A stretch of 64,000 nt of DNA, from the NCBI GenBank assembly GCA_030849965.1, contig JAVDKL010000002.1, positions 62,001 to 126,000 of the forward strand. Direction: 5' to 3'. The position numbers and the translations under genes were made by a program. Shown in pieces: positions 30,301 to 38,957 of this stretch (its first letter is position 1; every line of letters starts with the position of its first letter). The stretch comes from Schauerella fraxinea. Lineage in GTDB: Bacteria > Pseudomonadota > Gammaproteobacteria > Burkholderiales > Burkholderiaceae_B. The notes under the pieces are model-generated. The model made no database searches. It was not told the origin of the DNA and saw nothing but the letters and a program-made list of their open reading frames with translations.

Positions 30301-30905
30301 AACGCCCAACCATATAAGCCGTAGGTTTCGTACTCGGCCACTGTCGACGGATTGATAATCGGCATCTGCCAACCGATGAGCGACGGTTCGCTGGCGTGGG
30401 GAATCGAGGAGGAGACAGCGGTGTGATCGTCGCCCACCACCACCAGCACGCCGCCGTGGCGCGAGGCGCCAGCCGCGTGACCGTGATGCAAGGCGTCGCC
30501 GGCGCGGTCCACACCCGGACCCTTGCCGTACCACATGCCGAAGACGCCATCGACCGTGCGGTCTTGTCGCATGCCCGCCTGCTGCGTCCCCATCAGGGCC
30601 GTGGCGGCCATGTCTTCATTGATGGCCGGAACAAACGTGATGCTTTCGGCATCGAGCGCCTTCTTGGCACGCCACAAGGCCATGTCGACGCCGCCCAGAG
30701 GCGAGCCGCGATAGCCGCTCACGAAGCCGGCAGTGTTCAGACCCGCCTCGCGATCGAGGCGATGTTGTGTGAGCAACATGCGCACGAGGGCTTGCGTGCC
30801 AGTGAGGAAGATGCGGCCGCTGGTACGCGACAGGTTGTCGCTCAGGGCGTAATTGTCCAGCGCGACAGCGCGCGGATCCAGATCGGTATGGCGGGTGCCG
30901 TCCAT
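27396..30905 (-). CDS. Fused indolepyruvate (2-oxoacid) ferredoxin oxidoreductase
   Basis: Single chain of 1169 residues combining the alpha and beta/gamma parts of indolepyruvate:ferredoxin oxidoreductase, which oxidatively decarboxylates aryl-pyruvates from aromatic amino acids to aryl-acetyl-CoA. The N-terminus holds the first pyrimidine-type domain (SGYRGSPLGGVD near residue 65). A thiamine-diphosphate region around 430-600 follows, then a cysteine cluster CEGCGDCGVQSNC near 637 and CNKDYSCVDGFCPS near 675 for iron-sulfur centres. Next come a gamma-type domain with VAGMGGTGVITIG near 730 and a C-terminal helical region. It is divergent from an Lrp-type regulator, which may control it. Confidence 0.88.
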   Translation of the reverse strand: MDGTRHTDLDPRAVALDNYALSDNLSRTSGRIFLTGTQALVRMLLTQHRLDREAGLNTAGFVSGYRGSPLGGVDMALWRAKKALDAESITFVPAINEDMAATALMGTQQAGMRQDRTVDGVFGMWYGKGPGVDRAGDALHHGHAAGASRHGGVLVVVGDDHTAVSSSIPHASEPSLIGWQMPIINPSTVAEYETYGLYGWALSRYAGAWVAFKALSETIESGRAFDVSPPAQFAMPPAADADDLEYGARDFLSLAIEARIDRRMLAVAEFARTHSIDTLVRAAPAARMGLITVGKAHLDVMELLARAGLDEAEGTDALRIYRPGLTWPLDRDRLLAFAEGLDHIMVVEEKGAVVETQVKEMLFNRATRPSVVGKRDMDGAGLIPSAGQLRPSLLAAPLLRWIAANGGADRLAHLAAFTCPESLNNDADGMRRKPYFCSGCPHSTSTKVPEGSQAQSGVGCHYMAAWMDRDTGGLTQMGGEGVDWVGLSRYTTMPHVFQNMGEGTYFHSGYLAIRQAVAANATITYKILFNDAVAMTGGQPVDGPISVPQISQQMASEGVKRVVVTSDEPEKYNGVNMGAGVVVHHRRELDRLQRELREIAGVTVLIHDQTCAAEKRRRRKKNAYPDPARRLAINTAVCEGCGDCGVQSNCLSVVPVETPYGRKRAIDQSSCNKDYSCVDGFCPSFVSVMGGAPRKTAAPQTERTRLADAIATLPLPAPASQDGVYSLLVAGMGGTGVITIGALVSMAAHLEGRSTSVLDLTGLAQKGGTVISHIRIGTAHAAPGPVRIDWQQADTAIMCDPVAAVSPESLGALRHGHTHVIANTYVAPLSEFTRNPDAAFRPESLLAKIRHAVGDTHAESLDAHQIAVALFGDSILSNIFLLGYAWQRGWVPVSHAALSRAIELNNVAVQKNTEAFDYGRLAAQQPEVLATVLRPAAQVVQLTIPESFDKRLARGIADLTRYQDAAYARRFEAIVRGVADSERAVHPDGALRLAPVVARELYRLMAYKDEYEVARLFTDGTFEAQLGAQFEGDYSLRFHMAPPLLARKDPRTGVPRKMTFGPRMMPALRLLARFKRVRGTWLDPFGYTADRRTERAMIQTYVAAIETLCGSLDAARLGEAVRIASLAEKVRGYGHVKDKNILKFHEDLTRALQAYDMPHSPVEDLRKTA

Positions 30906-30989
30906 TGGGCATGTCTCCTCGTTTTAGCCATGATAGGCTTCCCGCACAGGGGTTTTATTGCGTAATCGACGCGGAAATTCCCTATGATT

Positions 30990-31005
30990 CGAAATGAACG
31001 TTTCG
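30990..31005. promoter_or_regulatory. Candidate operator in the Lrp/oxidoreductase divergent region
   Basis: CGAAATGAACGTTTCG has 5-bp dyad arms (CGAAA/TTTCG) and lies just after a TATGAT hexamer at 30983-30988, between the two divergent genes. Size and place suit an Lrp/AsnC autoregulatory site, but the evidence is only the dyad. Confidence 0.3.
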
Positions 31006-31059
31006 TTTGATGGCCGAAAAGCGCCCGCATACTTCAATTTGCGTGTGAGAGGAGTGGAA

Positions 31060-31512
31060 ATGGATAAGACGGATCTAGGGATTCTGCGCGCACTGCAGGA
31101 AGATGGCCGCGCGTCGGCGCAACAGCTTTCAGAGAAAGTGGGCCTGTCGGCCGCGCCGGTGTGGCGGCGCGTGAAGGCGCTGGAGGCGCAGGGTGTGATC
31201 GTGGGTTACGGGGCGCACGTGGATCGGTCGAAGACGGATCTGAAGGCGTGCATGTTTGCGCATGTGAGTCTTGAGCGGCATTCCACCAGCGTGGTGGAGC
31301 ACTTCGAGCGTTCGGTGCGCGATGCGCCAGAAATTCTCGAGTGCTATGCCGTCACAGGCGACTCGGATTTCCTGCTCAAGATTCTGGTGGAGAGCGCGGA
31401 AGACTACGACCGGTTTTTGCACCGGTTTCTGTTCAATCTGCCCGGTATCCGGCAAACGCGCACGATCGTGGCGCTGCGCGAGATCAAGCATGACGTGAAG
31501 CTGCCGCTGTAA
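31060..31512 (+). CDS. Lrp/AsnC-family transcriptional regulator
   Basis: The 150-residue protein begins MDKTDLGILRALQEDGRAS and contains the winged-helix reader (QQLSEKVGLSAAPVWRRVKALEAQGVI, about residues 20-46), followed by the ligand-sensing RAM domain with GDSDFLLKILVES near residue 105. An AGGAG site precedes the ATG at 31060; an upstream in-frame start at 30994 lacks support. Lrp-type regulators sense amino acids. Its position head-to-head with an indolepyruvate oxidoreductase suggests control by aromatic or branched amino acids, which is an inference from context. Confidence 0.9.
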   Translation: MDKTDLGILRALQEDGRASAQQLSEKVGLSAAPVWRRVKALEAQGVIVGYGAHVDRSKTDLKACMFAHVSLERHSTSVVEHFERSVRDAPEILECYAVTGDSDFLLKILVESAEDYDRFLHRFLFNLPGIRQTRTIVALREIKHDVKLPL

Positions 31513-31579
31513 TTGGCGTGGCGGCTGGAACCGATCTTCCTCTTGTGGCTGGCGCCGATTCTGAGGGCGCTCATGCCTT

Positions 31580-31645
31580 GTGCATACCAAACGCATATCA
31601 AGTGCATACCGAATGCAAAGCGCGCACATACTAAGTGTTGCGCAA
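31580..31645. repeat. Two to three copies of a 22-bp direct repeat
   Basis: GTGCATACC-A-AACGCA and GTGCATACC-G-AATGCA start at 31580 and 31602, exactly 22 bp apart, and a weaker copy (GCACATACTAAGTG) starts at 31624. They lie in the gap between the Lrp gene and the next lipoprotein gene. They could be operator sites two helical turns apart or a small degenerate tandem repeat. Confidence 0.5.
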
Positions 31646-31754
31646 TTGCACTAGCGCCAAACGCGATATTGCGTCTTGGCGGCAGGCTATTTAGAGTGCG
31701 TGAGTGGCCACGCACCTCGCGCTGCTGCGTATTCAAAAGGTTTTGAACGTGTTG

Positions 31755-32273
31755 ATGAGTCGTCCTCTTACGCATGCCGTCTTGGGCGCATGCGCCGCGT
31801 TGGCCCTCGCCGGCTGCGCTGTCAAAAAACCCGCCGCGCCTCCCGCTGGCGCCGCATCGGGCGCTGCGTCCGTCAATGCGGCAGGCGTGATCGCATGCCA
31901 GGCGCAAGAGGCGTCGAACCCCTTGATCGGCACGTGGTACGCGGTGTCGACACCGCGCGGCATGGCCGGTCAAATGCAAACCGTGACCGTGCTCAAGCCG
32001 GACGGCACCATGAGCTACGAATCGCAGCTCAAGGTGGGCAAGCGGATTCGCCCGGCGTTGCGTGAAACGGGGTGCTGGACGTACACCAACGGCATCTACA
32101 CGATGCAGACGACCCGCTCCAACGGTGAGCCGGTCGATATCGAAGATCCCATCTACCGCAATCGTTATCGCGTCGAGCGCGTCGATGCACAGCGCATGAC
32201 GCTGCGCGAAGACATCAAGGGCGGCCAGTCGTCATCGGCCAAGAAGATGGCGCCGAATTACCGCCTGCCTTGA
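31755..32273 (+). CDS. Lipoprotein of unknown function with a lipocalin-like GTW motif
   Basis: The 172-residue product has a short signal peptide ending in LALAGC near residue 21, so it is a predicted lipoprotein. An alanine-rich linker follows, then a domain beginning NPLIGTWYAVSTPRG near residue 55 with alternating beta-like segments (QTVTVLKPDGTMSYES, CWTYTNGIYTMQTT). The GTW motif and strand pattern resemble lipocalin-like small domains, but I do not recognise a named family. I chose the ATG at 31755; the longer frame from 31704 would spoil the signal peptide. Its stop overlaps the TTG start of the MFS gene. Confidence 0.75.
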   Translation: MSRPLTHAVLGACAALALAGCAVKKPAAPPAGAASGAASVNAAGVIACQAQEASNPLIGTWYAVSTPRGMAGQMQTVTVLKPDGTMSYESQLKVGKRIRPALRETGCWTYTNGIYTMQTTRSNGEPVDIEDPIYRNRYRVERVDAQRMTLREDIKGGQSSSAKKMAPNYRLP

Positions 32274-33457
32274 ACCCCGCCGACGAACGGCGGGCGATCA
32301 CGCTGCTGGCGCTGGCGGCATTCGTCAGCTCCAGCGCGTTTCGGATCTGCGATGCGATGCTCCCGCAGCTCGCGCTCGATTTCGGCACCAGCACGGGCGG
32401 CGCCGCTTATGTGGTCACAGCGTTCGCAGTGGCCTACGGTTTCGTGCAGATCGTGTTCGGTCCCGTGGGCGATCGCTACGGCAAATACCGCGTCATTGCG
32501 TTCGCCACGCTGGCGTGCGCCATCGGCAGTTCAGTGGCGGCGCTGGCAAGCTCGTTGCCGATCCTGATCGCGGCGCGGGCCGTATCCGGCGCGGCCGGCG
32601 CGGGCATCGTGCCGCTGTCGATGGCGTGGATCGGCGACAACGTCCCGTATGAACGCCGGCAGGAAACGCTGGCGCGATTTTTGACGGGCACCATTCTGGG
32701 CATGTCCACCGGCCAAGTGCTGGGCGGTGTGTTTGCGGACACGGTCGGTTGGCGATGGGCCTTTGCGCTGCTGGTGGTGGGCTATCTCGTGGTCGGCGTA
32801 TTGCTGCAGCGTGAGTTGCGGCGCCAGCGCGAGACGCACGACGTGCCGACCGGCGGTCAGGCGCGGCCCCGTTTTGTGGCGCAGGCGGCCGTTGTCTGGC
32901 GCACGCCGTGGGCGCGCGTGGTGCTGGCCACCGTGTTCATCGAAGGCCTGCTGGTATTCGGTTCATTGGCCTTTGCGCCGGCTTATCTGCACACCCGCTT
33001 TGGCTTGTCGCTCACCTTGGCGGGCGCAGTCGTCGCCGTCTATGCGCTGGGTGGCTTGGCCTACACCGTGGTCGCGCGCCGGGTGGTGGCGCGATTGGGC
33101 GAAAGCGGCATGGTCGTGGCCGGCGGCTTCGTGCTCGGACTCGCCTTCCTGCTGTATCTGATTGGGCCCGTATGGGCCGTCAGCCTGGCGGCAAGCGTGC
33201 TGGCCGGCTTCGGCTACTACCTCCTGCACGCCACCTTGCAGACCAATGCCACGCAGATGGTGCCGGAAGCGCGCGGTACGGCGGTGGCCTGGTTTGCCTC
33301 GTGCCTCTTCATGGGACAGGCGGTGGGGGTGGCGATCGCCGGCATGCTGGTCGATGCGGCCGGGGCCGTTTGGATTTTCGGCAGTTCGGCCTTGCTGCTG
33401 CCGGTGCTGGGGCTCGCGTTTGGCGCAGCCCTGCGGCGTAAAGGACGTGCCGTGTAG
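32270..33457 (+). CDS. Major facilitator superfamily transporter (drug efflux type)
   Basis: A 395-residue protein with about twelve membrane helices. The MFS loop 2-3 motif is visible as GPVGDRYGKYRV near residue 64, and motif C-like glycines (LGMSTGQVLGGVFADTVGWRWAF) near 143 mark the drug:H+ antiporter group. The substrate is unknown. I infer a TTG start at 32270, overlapping the lipoprotein stop (TTGA), because no ATG precedes the first helix. The gene ends before a bidirectional terminator shared with gltX. Confidence 0.85.
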   Translation: MNPADERRAITLLALAAFVSSSAFRICDAMLPQLALDFGTSTGGAAYVVTAFAVAYGFVQIVFGPVGDRYGKYRVIAFATLACAIGSSVAALASSLPILIAARAVSGAAGAGIVPLSMAWIGDNVPYERRQETLARFLTGTILGMSTGQVLGGVFADTVGWRWAFALLVVGYLVVGVLLQRELRRQRETHDVPTGGQARPRFVAQAAVVWRTPWARVVLATVFIEGLLVFGSLAFAPAYLHTRFGLSLTLAGAVVAVYALGGLAYTVVARRVVARLGESGMVVAGGFVLGLAFLLYLIGPVWAVSLAASVLAGFGYYLLHATLQTNATQMVPEARGTAVAWFASCLFMGQAVGVAIAGMLVDAAGAVWIFGSSALLLPVLGLAFGAALRRKGRAV

Positions 33458-33546
33458 CGTACGCGGCCAGCGTACGCGGTGAATGTGAGTGCCTGACGTG
33501 ATCCCGAAAAAGCCGCTCGATGCCAAACAGTATTCGTTGAGCGAAC

Positions 33547-33580
33547 AAAAAAAGCCGGAACGCGAGGTTCCGGCTTTTTG
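33547..33580. terminator. Bidirectional terminator between the MFS gene and gltX
   Basis: AAAAAAAGCCGGAAC, loop GCGAG, GTTCCGGCTTTTT: an 8-bp GC-rich stem plus A-T pairs, with A and T runs on both sides, placed between convergent genes. Confidence 0.9.
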
Positions 33581-33624
33581 TTGGGCGTTCGGGATGACGC
33601 CGCTCGTGTGACGCTACCGCCCGT

Positions 33625-35031
33625 TCACACTGTGCCCAAGCGCGCCAGCACGGTGTCGCGGCCCAGGATGGCCAGCACCGCGTCGATCGCCGGCGTTTGC
33701 TGCTGGCCCGTCACCGCGATGCGCAGCGGAATGCCCAATTGCGGCATCTTCATGCCGCGATCCGCCAACACTTGCTTGATCGTGGCCGACAGCGCTTCGC
33801 GCGTCCAGTCGCCCCCGGCGGCGCGTTGCGCGAAGTCGCGCAGCGCCTCGCGGGCCGGATCGGTCAGATGCTGCGCGGCCAGTTCGGCCGGTGCGCCCGT
33901 GAATTCGCCGCAGAAGAGCATGGCACCGTCGGCCAATTGCTCGAGCGTTTCGGCGCGATCCTTCAGCAGGCCCACCACGGCGGGCAGGTCGGTGGCTTCC
34001 GGGTTGCCGCCGCGTTTGACGATGCGCGGCGCCACGCGAGCCGCCAATTCAGCGTCGTCCATGTGCTTGATGTAATGCGCGTTGACCCAGTTGAGCTTCT
34101 TGGGATCCCATTGCGATGCCGATTTCGACAGATGCTTGGTGTCGAACCATTCCACCAATTGATCGCGGGTAAACAACTCGTCGTCGCCGTGGCTCCAGCC
34201 CAGGCGCGCCAGATAATTGACCATCGCTTCGGGCAGATAGCCTTCGTCGTCGTAGGCCATCACATTGACGGCACCATGGCGCTTCGAAAGCTTCTCGCCG
34301 TCCGGCCCCAGGATCATCGGCACATGGCCGTACTCGGGCAGCGTGGCGCCCAGCGCGCGCAGGATGTTGATCTGGCGCGGCGTGTTGTTGACATGATCGT
34401 CGCCGCGTAGCACGTGCGTGATCTTCATGTCCCAATCGTCGACCACCACGCAGAAGTTATACGTTGGCGTGCCGTCCGGACGCGCGATGATCAAATCGTC
34501 GAGTTCGCCGTTGTCGAACGTGATCGTGCCCTTGATCATGTCGTCCCAGCTCGTCACACCCGATTGCGGGTTGGCAAAGCGCACCACCGGACGGCGGCCT
34601 TCAGGCACCGGCGGCAAGGTCTTGCCGGTCGCGGGGCGCCACGTGCCGTCATAGCGCGGCTTGCGGCCTTCGGCGCGCGCTTTCTCGCGCATCGCTTCCA
34701 CTTCATCGGGCGAGCTGTAGCAGTGGTAGGCGGTGCCGGCGGCCAGCATCTGCGCCACCACTTCGCGATAGCGATCCATGTGCTGCATCTGGTAGAACGG
34801 GCCTTCGTCCGGTCCCATGCCCAACCACTGCATGCTGTCCAGAATCGCTTGCACGGCTTCCGGGGTGGAGCGTTCCACATCGGTATCTTCGATGCGCAGC
34901 ACGAATACACCCTTGTGATGCCGCGCGAAGGCCCACGAGAACAGCGCGGTGCGCGCGCCGCCCAAATGCAGGAAGCCGGTGGGGGAGGGGGCGAAGCGCG
35001 TGCGGATGGCGTTGGGAGTGGAAGAAGTCAT
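33625..35031 (-). CDS. gltX: Glutamyl-tRNA synthetase
   Basis: Class I aminoacyl-tRNA synthetase of 468 residues charging tRNA-Glu. The HIGH-like motif sits in [16 protein letters not shown] near residue 13 and the KMSKS-like motif is KLSKRHG near 250. An anticodon-binding helical domain fills the C-terminus. Length is normal for the bacterial enzyme. It is divergent from the Pat-like acetyltransferase gene with 62 bp between starts. Confidence 0.96.
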   Translation of the reverse strand: MTSSTPNAIRTRFAPSPTGFLHLGGARTALFSWAFARHHKGVFVLRIEDTDVERSTPEAVQAILDSMQWLGMGPDEGPFYQMQHMDRYREVVAQMLAAGTAYHCYSSPDEVEAMREKARAEGRKPRYDGTWRPATGKTLPPVPEGRRPVVRFANPQSGVTSWDDMIKGTITFDNGELDDLIIARPDGTPTYNFCVVVDDWDMKITHVLRGDDHVNNTPRQINILRALGATLPEYGHVPMILGPDGEKLSKRHGAVNVMAYDDEGYLPEAMVNYLARLGWSHGDDELFTRDQLVEWFDTKHLSKSASQWDPKKLNWVNAHYIKHMDDAELAARVAPRIVKRGGNPEATDLPAVVGLLKDRAETLEQLADGAMLFCGEFTGAPAELAAQHLTDPAREALRDFAQRAAGGDWTREALSATIKQVLADRGMKMPQLGIPLRIAVTGQQQTPAIDAVLAILGRDTVLARLGTV

Positions 35032-35093
35032 GACCTTGAGGCGGTGTATCGTTACGGATAACCCCCATTTTAGAGTAGAGCGCGTTCACACCT

Positions 35094-37586
35094 ATGTTGC
35101 GTCACGCCCTGGCTCCATTATTCGAACCCCGATCGCTCGTCGTCGTGACCGATCGCCCCTTGCCCGTGGCGCAGTGGTTGCCTGCCGCGCTCAAGGCGTG
35201 CACCACGCTCGTCGACTGCGAGGTGGGGGTGGCGCCCGAGATGCCCGATATGTTCGACGGTGTCGAGCCGGGGGCGCGGCCCGACCTGGCGCTGGTGTGC
35301 GTGTCGCCCGCCGTGTTGCCTGAAACGCTGCGCCGTCTGGGCCCCGCCGCGCCGCGCGGCCTCATCCTGCTGCCGCATCCGCTGCCCGATCCCTATCCGC
35401 GCGGCACAGCAGCGCTGTGCCGCGAGTGGGCGCGCACGCACGATTGCCAGGTGCTGGGGCCGCGTTCGTTTGGCGTACAGCGTTCGCATGCCGGGTTCAA
35501 CTTCAGTCAGCATCCGGCGCTTGCGCGCATCGGTCGCGTGGCGCTGGTGGCGCAGTCGCGTTCCATCATGGCCGCGGTCATGGATTGGGCCGACGACGTC
35601 CATATCGGCTTTTCGACTGCGGTGGCATTGGGCGACGAGGCCGTTGTGGGGCTGGCGCAAGTGCTGGACTACCTGGCGTCCGATCCGCGTACCGACAGCA
35701 TCGCCTTGTATATCGAAGACGTGGGTCCGGCGCGCGAGTTCATGAGCGCGATGCGCGCCGCCGCCAGCGTCAAGCCGGTGGTGGTGCTCAAGGCGGGCCG
35801 CCACGATGCCGAGGGCAGCGATGCCGTGTTCGACGCGGCACTGCGCCGCGCCGGCGCCGTGCGCGTGCGCTACTTCGTGCAGTTGTTTTCGGCCGTGAAG
35901 GTGCTCGGCTACAACCGCCGCCCGCGCGGCCAGCGCGTGGCGTTGATCTCCAACGGCAGCGGACCGCCGCAATTGGCCTTGGACCTGATCGGCCCCGAAG
36001 CGGCCATCCAGCGCGCCGAATTCTCGTCGGCCACGCAACGTGCGCTCGCCGAGCAGCTCGAACCCGACGCCGCCATCGATAATCCAGTCATCACCTATGT
36101 GCCGCTGACGGCCGAGCGCATGCAGGCGATTGTTGACATCGTGCTCGACGACACCGGCGTGGACGGCCTGCTGGTGCTGTTGGCGCCCGACGCCCTGGCC
36201 GATCTGCCTGCTGTGGCAGCGCAATTGGCCCTGCTCGCGCCGCGCGCCCGCAAACCCGTGGTGACCTGTTTCATGGGCGATGCGGGCATGCGGCCACTGC
36301 GCCGCATTCTGGACGACGCCGGCACGCCCGCTTTTCGCACCCCCGAATCCGCCGCCGACGCGTTGGGCGTACTCTCGGCGCATTACTACAACCAGCAACT
36401 CTTGCTGCAAACGCAACCGCCCGACACGCGCGCCTATCGGGCCGATCTGGAGGCCGCGCGCGCGATCATCGCGACGGCGCGTGCCGCCGGTCGCATCGAG
36501 CTGTCGCACGCGGAGTGCTGGGCGTTGCTGGCTGCCTTTCGCGCGCCGGTGCAGGCGCTCACCGCCACCGGTGATCCTATCGAAGGGGCCTTGCCCCGAC
36601 CCATGGCCATCCGTTTGCGCCGCGACGATCATTTCGGCCCGGTGCTGCGCTTTGGTGCCGGCGGCCCGGATGCCATCCTCACATTGAGCGATCGTGGCAT
36701 GGATCTGCCGCCGCTCAATCATTTTCTGGCGCGTCAGCTTATCGCTCGCAGCCGAGTGTGGCGCCATGTGCTGGCACCGCGCGTCAATGAAGAAACGTCC
36801 GAGATCCTGCAGCGGGCCGTGATGGACGTCTCCGAGATTGCGGCCGAACTGCCCGACGTCGAGGTGCTGGAAATCGACCCGCTGTATGTGGGAGAAAACG
36901 GCCTCTATGCCGGCGCGGTGAAGGTGGTGCTCACGGCGCGACCGGTGGCGGAGCTGCCGCAGACAAGCGGCTATCCGCACATGGCAATTCATCCTTATCC
37001 CGCGCGCTACGTGCAGGCGCGGCGGTTCGAGGATGGACTGCCATGGACGCTGCGCCCGATTCGGCCCGAGGACGGCTCGGCCTTGCAGACCTTCATTCGC
37101 GAACTATCGGAGCGGTCGCGCTATATGCGGTTCGTGTCGATGATGCGCGAACTCACACCCACGCTCGTTGCGCGTTACACGCAGATCGACTATCACCGCG
37201 AGCTGGCCCTGGTCGCCGCCACGCAGGTGCCCAATCCCGAAAACCGCGGGCATCCGCATGAGGTGATCATCGGGTTGGCGCACTATCTGCGCAACCCGGA
37301 TGGGCGCGGCGCGGAGTATGCCTTGGTGGTGGCCGACGATTGGCAGCAGCGCGGGCTGGGCAAGGCGTTGATGACGGCGCTGATCGACGCCGCGCGCGAA
37401 CAGCATCTGGCGTATATCGATGGCTTGGTGCTGGCCGCGAACCGGCCGATGTTGTCGTTGATGACGAGCCTGGGATTCAAGAACGACCGCGATCACGACG
37501 ACCCGACGATGCGGCGCGTGTGGCTCGATCTGGAGCCGGCTGAGCCGATTGCGCCGGCAGGGCCGGACGGTCCTGCAAGCGCGTAG
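35094..37586 (+). CDS. Pat-like protein: NDP-forming acyl-CoA synthetase fold fused to a GNAT acetyltransferase
   Basis: An 830-residue protein with the Pat/PatZ order: CoA-binding domain (about 1-130), succinyl-CoA ligase-like domain (about 140-450), ATP-grasp-like region (about 470-680), and a C-terminal GNAT domain (about 690-815) with LRPIRPEDGSALQTFI and the acetyl-CoA loop QQRGLGKALM near residue 755. Such proteins acetylate lysines in enzymes like acetyl-CoA synthetase. The ligase part looks inactive: the usual phospho-histidine loop with SHTG before the G/S-D-A-V-F-D-A segment is missing, the sequence running GRHDAEGSDAVFDAAL. The first glycine-rich CoA loop is also degenerate. The acyltransferase is therefore the likely working domain. 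Confidence 0.85.
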   Translation: MLRHALAPLFEPRSLVVVTDRPLPVAQWLPAALKACTTLVDCEVGVAPEMPDMFDGVEPGARPDLALVCVSPAVLPETLRRLGPAAPRGLILLPHPLPDPYPRGTAALCREWARTHDCQVLGPRSFGVQRSHAGFNFSQHPALARIGRVALVAQSRSIMAAVMDWADDVHIGFSTAVALGDEAVVGLAQVLDYLASDPRTDSIALYIEDVGPAREFMSAMRAAASVKPVVVLKAGRHDAEGSDAVFDAALRRAGAVRVRYFVQLFSAVKVLGYNRRPRGQRVALISNGSGPPQLALDLIGPEAAIQRAEFSSATQRALAEQLEPDAAIDNPVITYVPLTAERMQAIVDIVLDDTGVDGLLVLLAPDALADLPAVAAQLALLAPRARKPVVTCFMGDAGMRPLRRILDDAGTPAFRTPESAADALGVLSAHYYNQQLLLQTQPPDTRAYRADLEAARAIIATARAAGRIELSHAECWALLAAFRAPVQALTATGDPIEGALPRPMAIRLRRDDHFGPVLRFGAGGPDAILTLSDRGMDLPPLNHFLARQLIARSRVWRHVLAPRVNEETSEILQRAVMDVSEIAAELPDVEVLEIDPLYVGENGLYAGAVKVVLTARPVAELPQTSGYPHMAIHPYPARYVQARRFEDGLPWTLRPIRPEDGSALQTFIRELSERSRYMRFVSMMRELTPTLVARYTQIDYHRELALVAATQVPNPENRGHPHEVIIGLAHYLRNPDGRGAEYALVVADDWQQRGLGKALMTALIDAAREQHLAYIDGLVLAANRPMLSLMTSLGFKNDRDHDDPTMRRVWLDLEPAEPIAPAGPDGPASA

Positions 37587-37641
37587 GAGAGGGGGCGCAG
37601 CGCATGGCGCTACGCTGTGCTTCAAGTGCTGCGTTTGGCGT

Positions 37642-38319
37642 TTACACCAACACGCGGCGCAGGAACGCCGCGATATCGGCGATCTCTTGCGGATTGACGG
37701 CGTGCGGCATCGGGTACGTGTGCCATTCGACGGCATAGCCCAATTGCGTCAACCGTTCGCGGGACGCCTCGGCGCGCACCAGCGCCACCACGGGATCGTA
37801 CGTGCCGTGCGCCAGAAAGATCGGCGTATCGGTGTTGTGTGGCGTGTGTTCGGATGCTGCCATGTCGATCAACGGCAGGTAGCCCGACAAGCCGATCATG
37901 CCGGCCAGTTTTTCTTTCAGGCGCAAACCCGTGTGCAACGTCATCGCGCAACCTTGCGAGAAGCCTGCCAGCACGATGCGCTCGGTGGGAATGCCACGCT
38001 CGTTTTCACGCGCGATCAGCGCTTCGATAGCCGCTTGCGAGCGACGGATGCCGGCCGCGTCTTCCTGACGCACCAGATCCATGACCAAAATGTCATACCA
38101 CGAGCGCATCACCATGCCGCCGTTGATCGTGACCGGCTGCACGGGGGCATTCGGGAACACGAAACGCACAGCCAACGAACTCGGCAAACGCAATTCCGGC
38201 ACCACCGGCACGAAATCGTTGGCGTCGGCGCCCAGACCGTGCAGCCAGATCACGCTATGCGTAGGCGCAGGCGTGGTTTCGATTTCAACGCAGTCGAGCA
38301 GATCGGTAGACGAGGTCAT
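37642..38319 (-). CDS. Carboxylesterase/phospholipase-type alpha/beta hydrolase
   Basis: A 225-residue cytoplasmic hydrolase of the EstB/acyl-protein thioesterase-like group. The oxyanion motif is WLHGLGADANDF near residue 25, the nucleophile elbow GFSQGCAMT near 118, the acid residue in HGTYDPVV near 173, and the histidine in YPMPHAVNPQEI near 205. Members hydrolyse short-chain carboxylic esters; the natural substrate is unclear. It is convergent with the Pat-like gene and lies 15 bp after darP on the same strand, so the two may share a message. Confidence 0.9.
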   Translation of the reverse strand: MTSSTDLLDCVEIETTPAPTHSVIWLHGLGADANDFVPVVPELRLPSSLAVRFVFPNAPVQPVTINGGMVMRSWYDILVMDLVRQEDAAGIRRSQAAIEALIARENERGIPTERIVLAGFSQGCAMTLHTGLRLKEKLAGMIGLSGYLPLIDMAASEHTPHNTDTPIFLAHGTYDPVVALVRAEASRERLTQLGYAVEWHTYPMPHAVNPQEIADIAAFLRRVLV

Positions 38320-38334
38320 AAGTGATTCTTGAAG

Positions 38335-38895
38335 TTAATGCTGCATGCCCTTGAGCATCTGGAAGAGCGCGCGATAGTGCTTGCGCTGCGGTTCCTGCCC
38401 GGCCTGCAAGTGAGCGTTTTGCTCCGCTTCCTTGCGCGCGCCGCGAATGGCCGCGCGCAATGCCTGGATATCGGCATCGGGGTTGCGTTCCAGGAGCTGC
38501 GTCAAGGTGTCGTCATTGGTGACCAGGCGGTCGCGCATCGACTCCAGCCGGTGCATTGCCGCTGTTTCGTCGCGTGAGCCGTTTTTCCACGTATCGAGCT
38601 GGGCCCGGATCTCGTCGGCCGGCGCATCGCGCATCAACTTGCCGACGAAGTGCACCGCACGGCGGCGACCCTCGCGCGTCGATGGCGGTACTTTCTGCGC
38701 CGTGCGAATGGCCTCGTACAGTCGCTCGGAGATCGGCAACTGCTTGAGCCGGTCGTTGGAGAGCTCGACGAGCTCCCGTCCCAGATCGAGCAGATCGTTC
38801 ATTTCGCGCTTGATCTGCGACTTGCTGGGGCGGTCGTCCAATTCGTCAGGGACGTAGTCGGCGTCGTAGGAGGAGACGTTATAAGGTGCGATCAT
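38335..38895 (-). CDS. darP: Ribosome biogenesis factor DarP (YjgA, DUF615)
   Basis: Small basic/acidic helical protein of 186 residues. The DUF615 hallmarks are [23 protein letters not shown] near residue 23, [13 protein letters not shown] near 52, and [13 protein letters not shown] near 80. In E. coli the protein associates with late 50S precursors. I chose the ATG at 38895; a TTG immediately upstream is in frame but unnecessary. It is divergent from pmbA with 62 bp between starts, the common pairing in proteobacteria. Confidence 0.92.
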   Translation of the reverse strand: MIAPYNVSSYDADYVPDELDDRPSKSQIKREMNDLLDLGRELVELSNDRLKQLPISERLYEAIRTAQKVPPSTREGRRRAVHFVGKLMRDAPADEIRAQLDTWKNGSRDETAAMHRLESMRDRLVTNDDTLTQLLERNPDADIQALRAAIRGARKEAEQNAHLQAGQEPQRKHYRALFQMLKGMQH

Positions 38896-38957
38896 CAAAA
38901 ATAGACGGGAAGAGGGCGGACTTGGCTATGATACCCGTCTCTTTGCCGTGGACTGCA

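Noticed and set aside
28314-30317. A 667-codon plus-strand frame inside the indolepyruvate oxidoreductase gene
   Set aside because: Antisense shadow with biased composition; the minus-strand protein has clear iron-sulfur and thiamine motifs.
35118-36992. A 624-codon minus-strand frame inside the Pat-like gene
   Set aside because: Shadow of a GC-rich gene; composition is not protein-like and there is no start signal.
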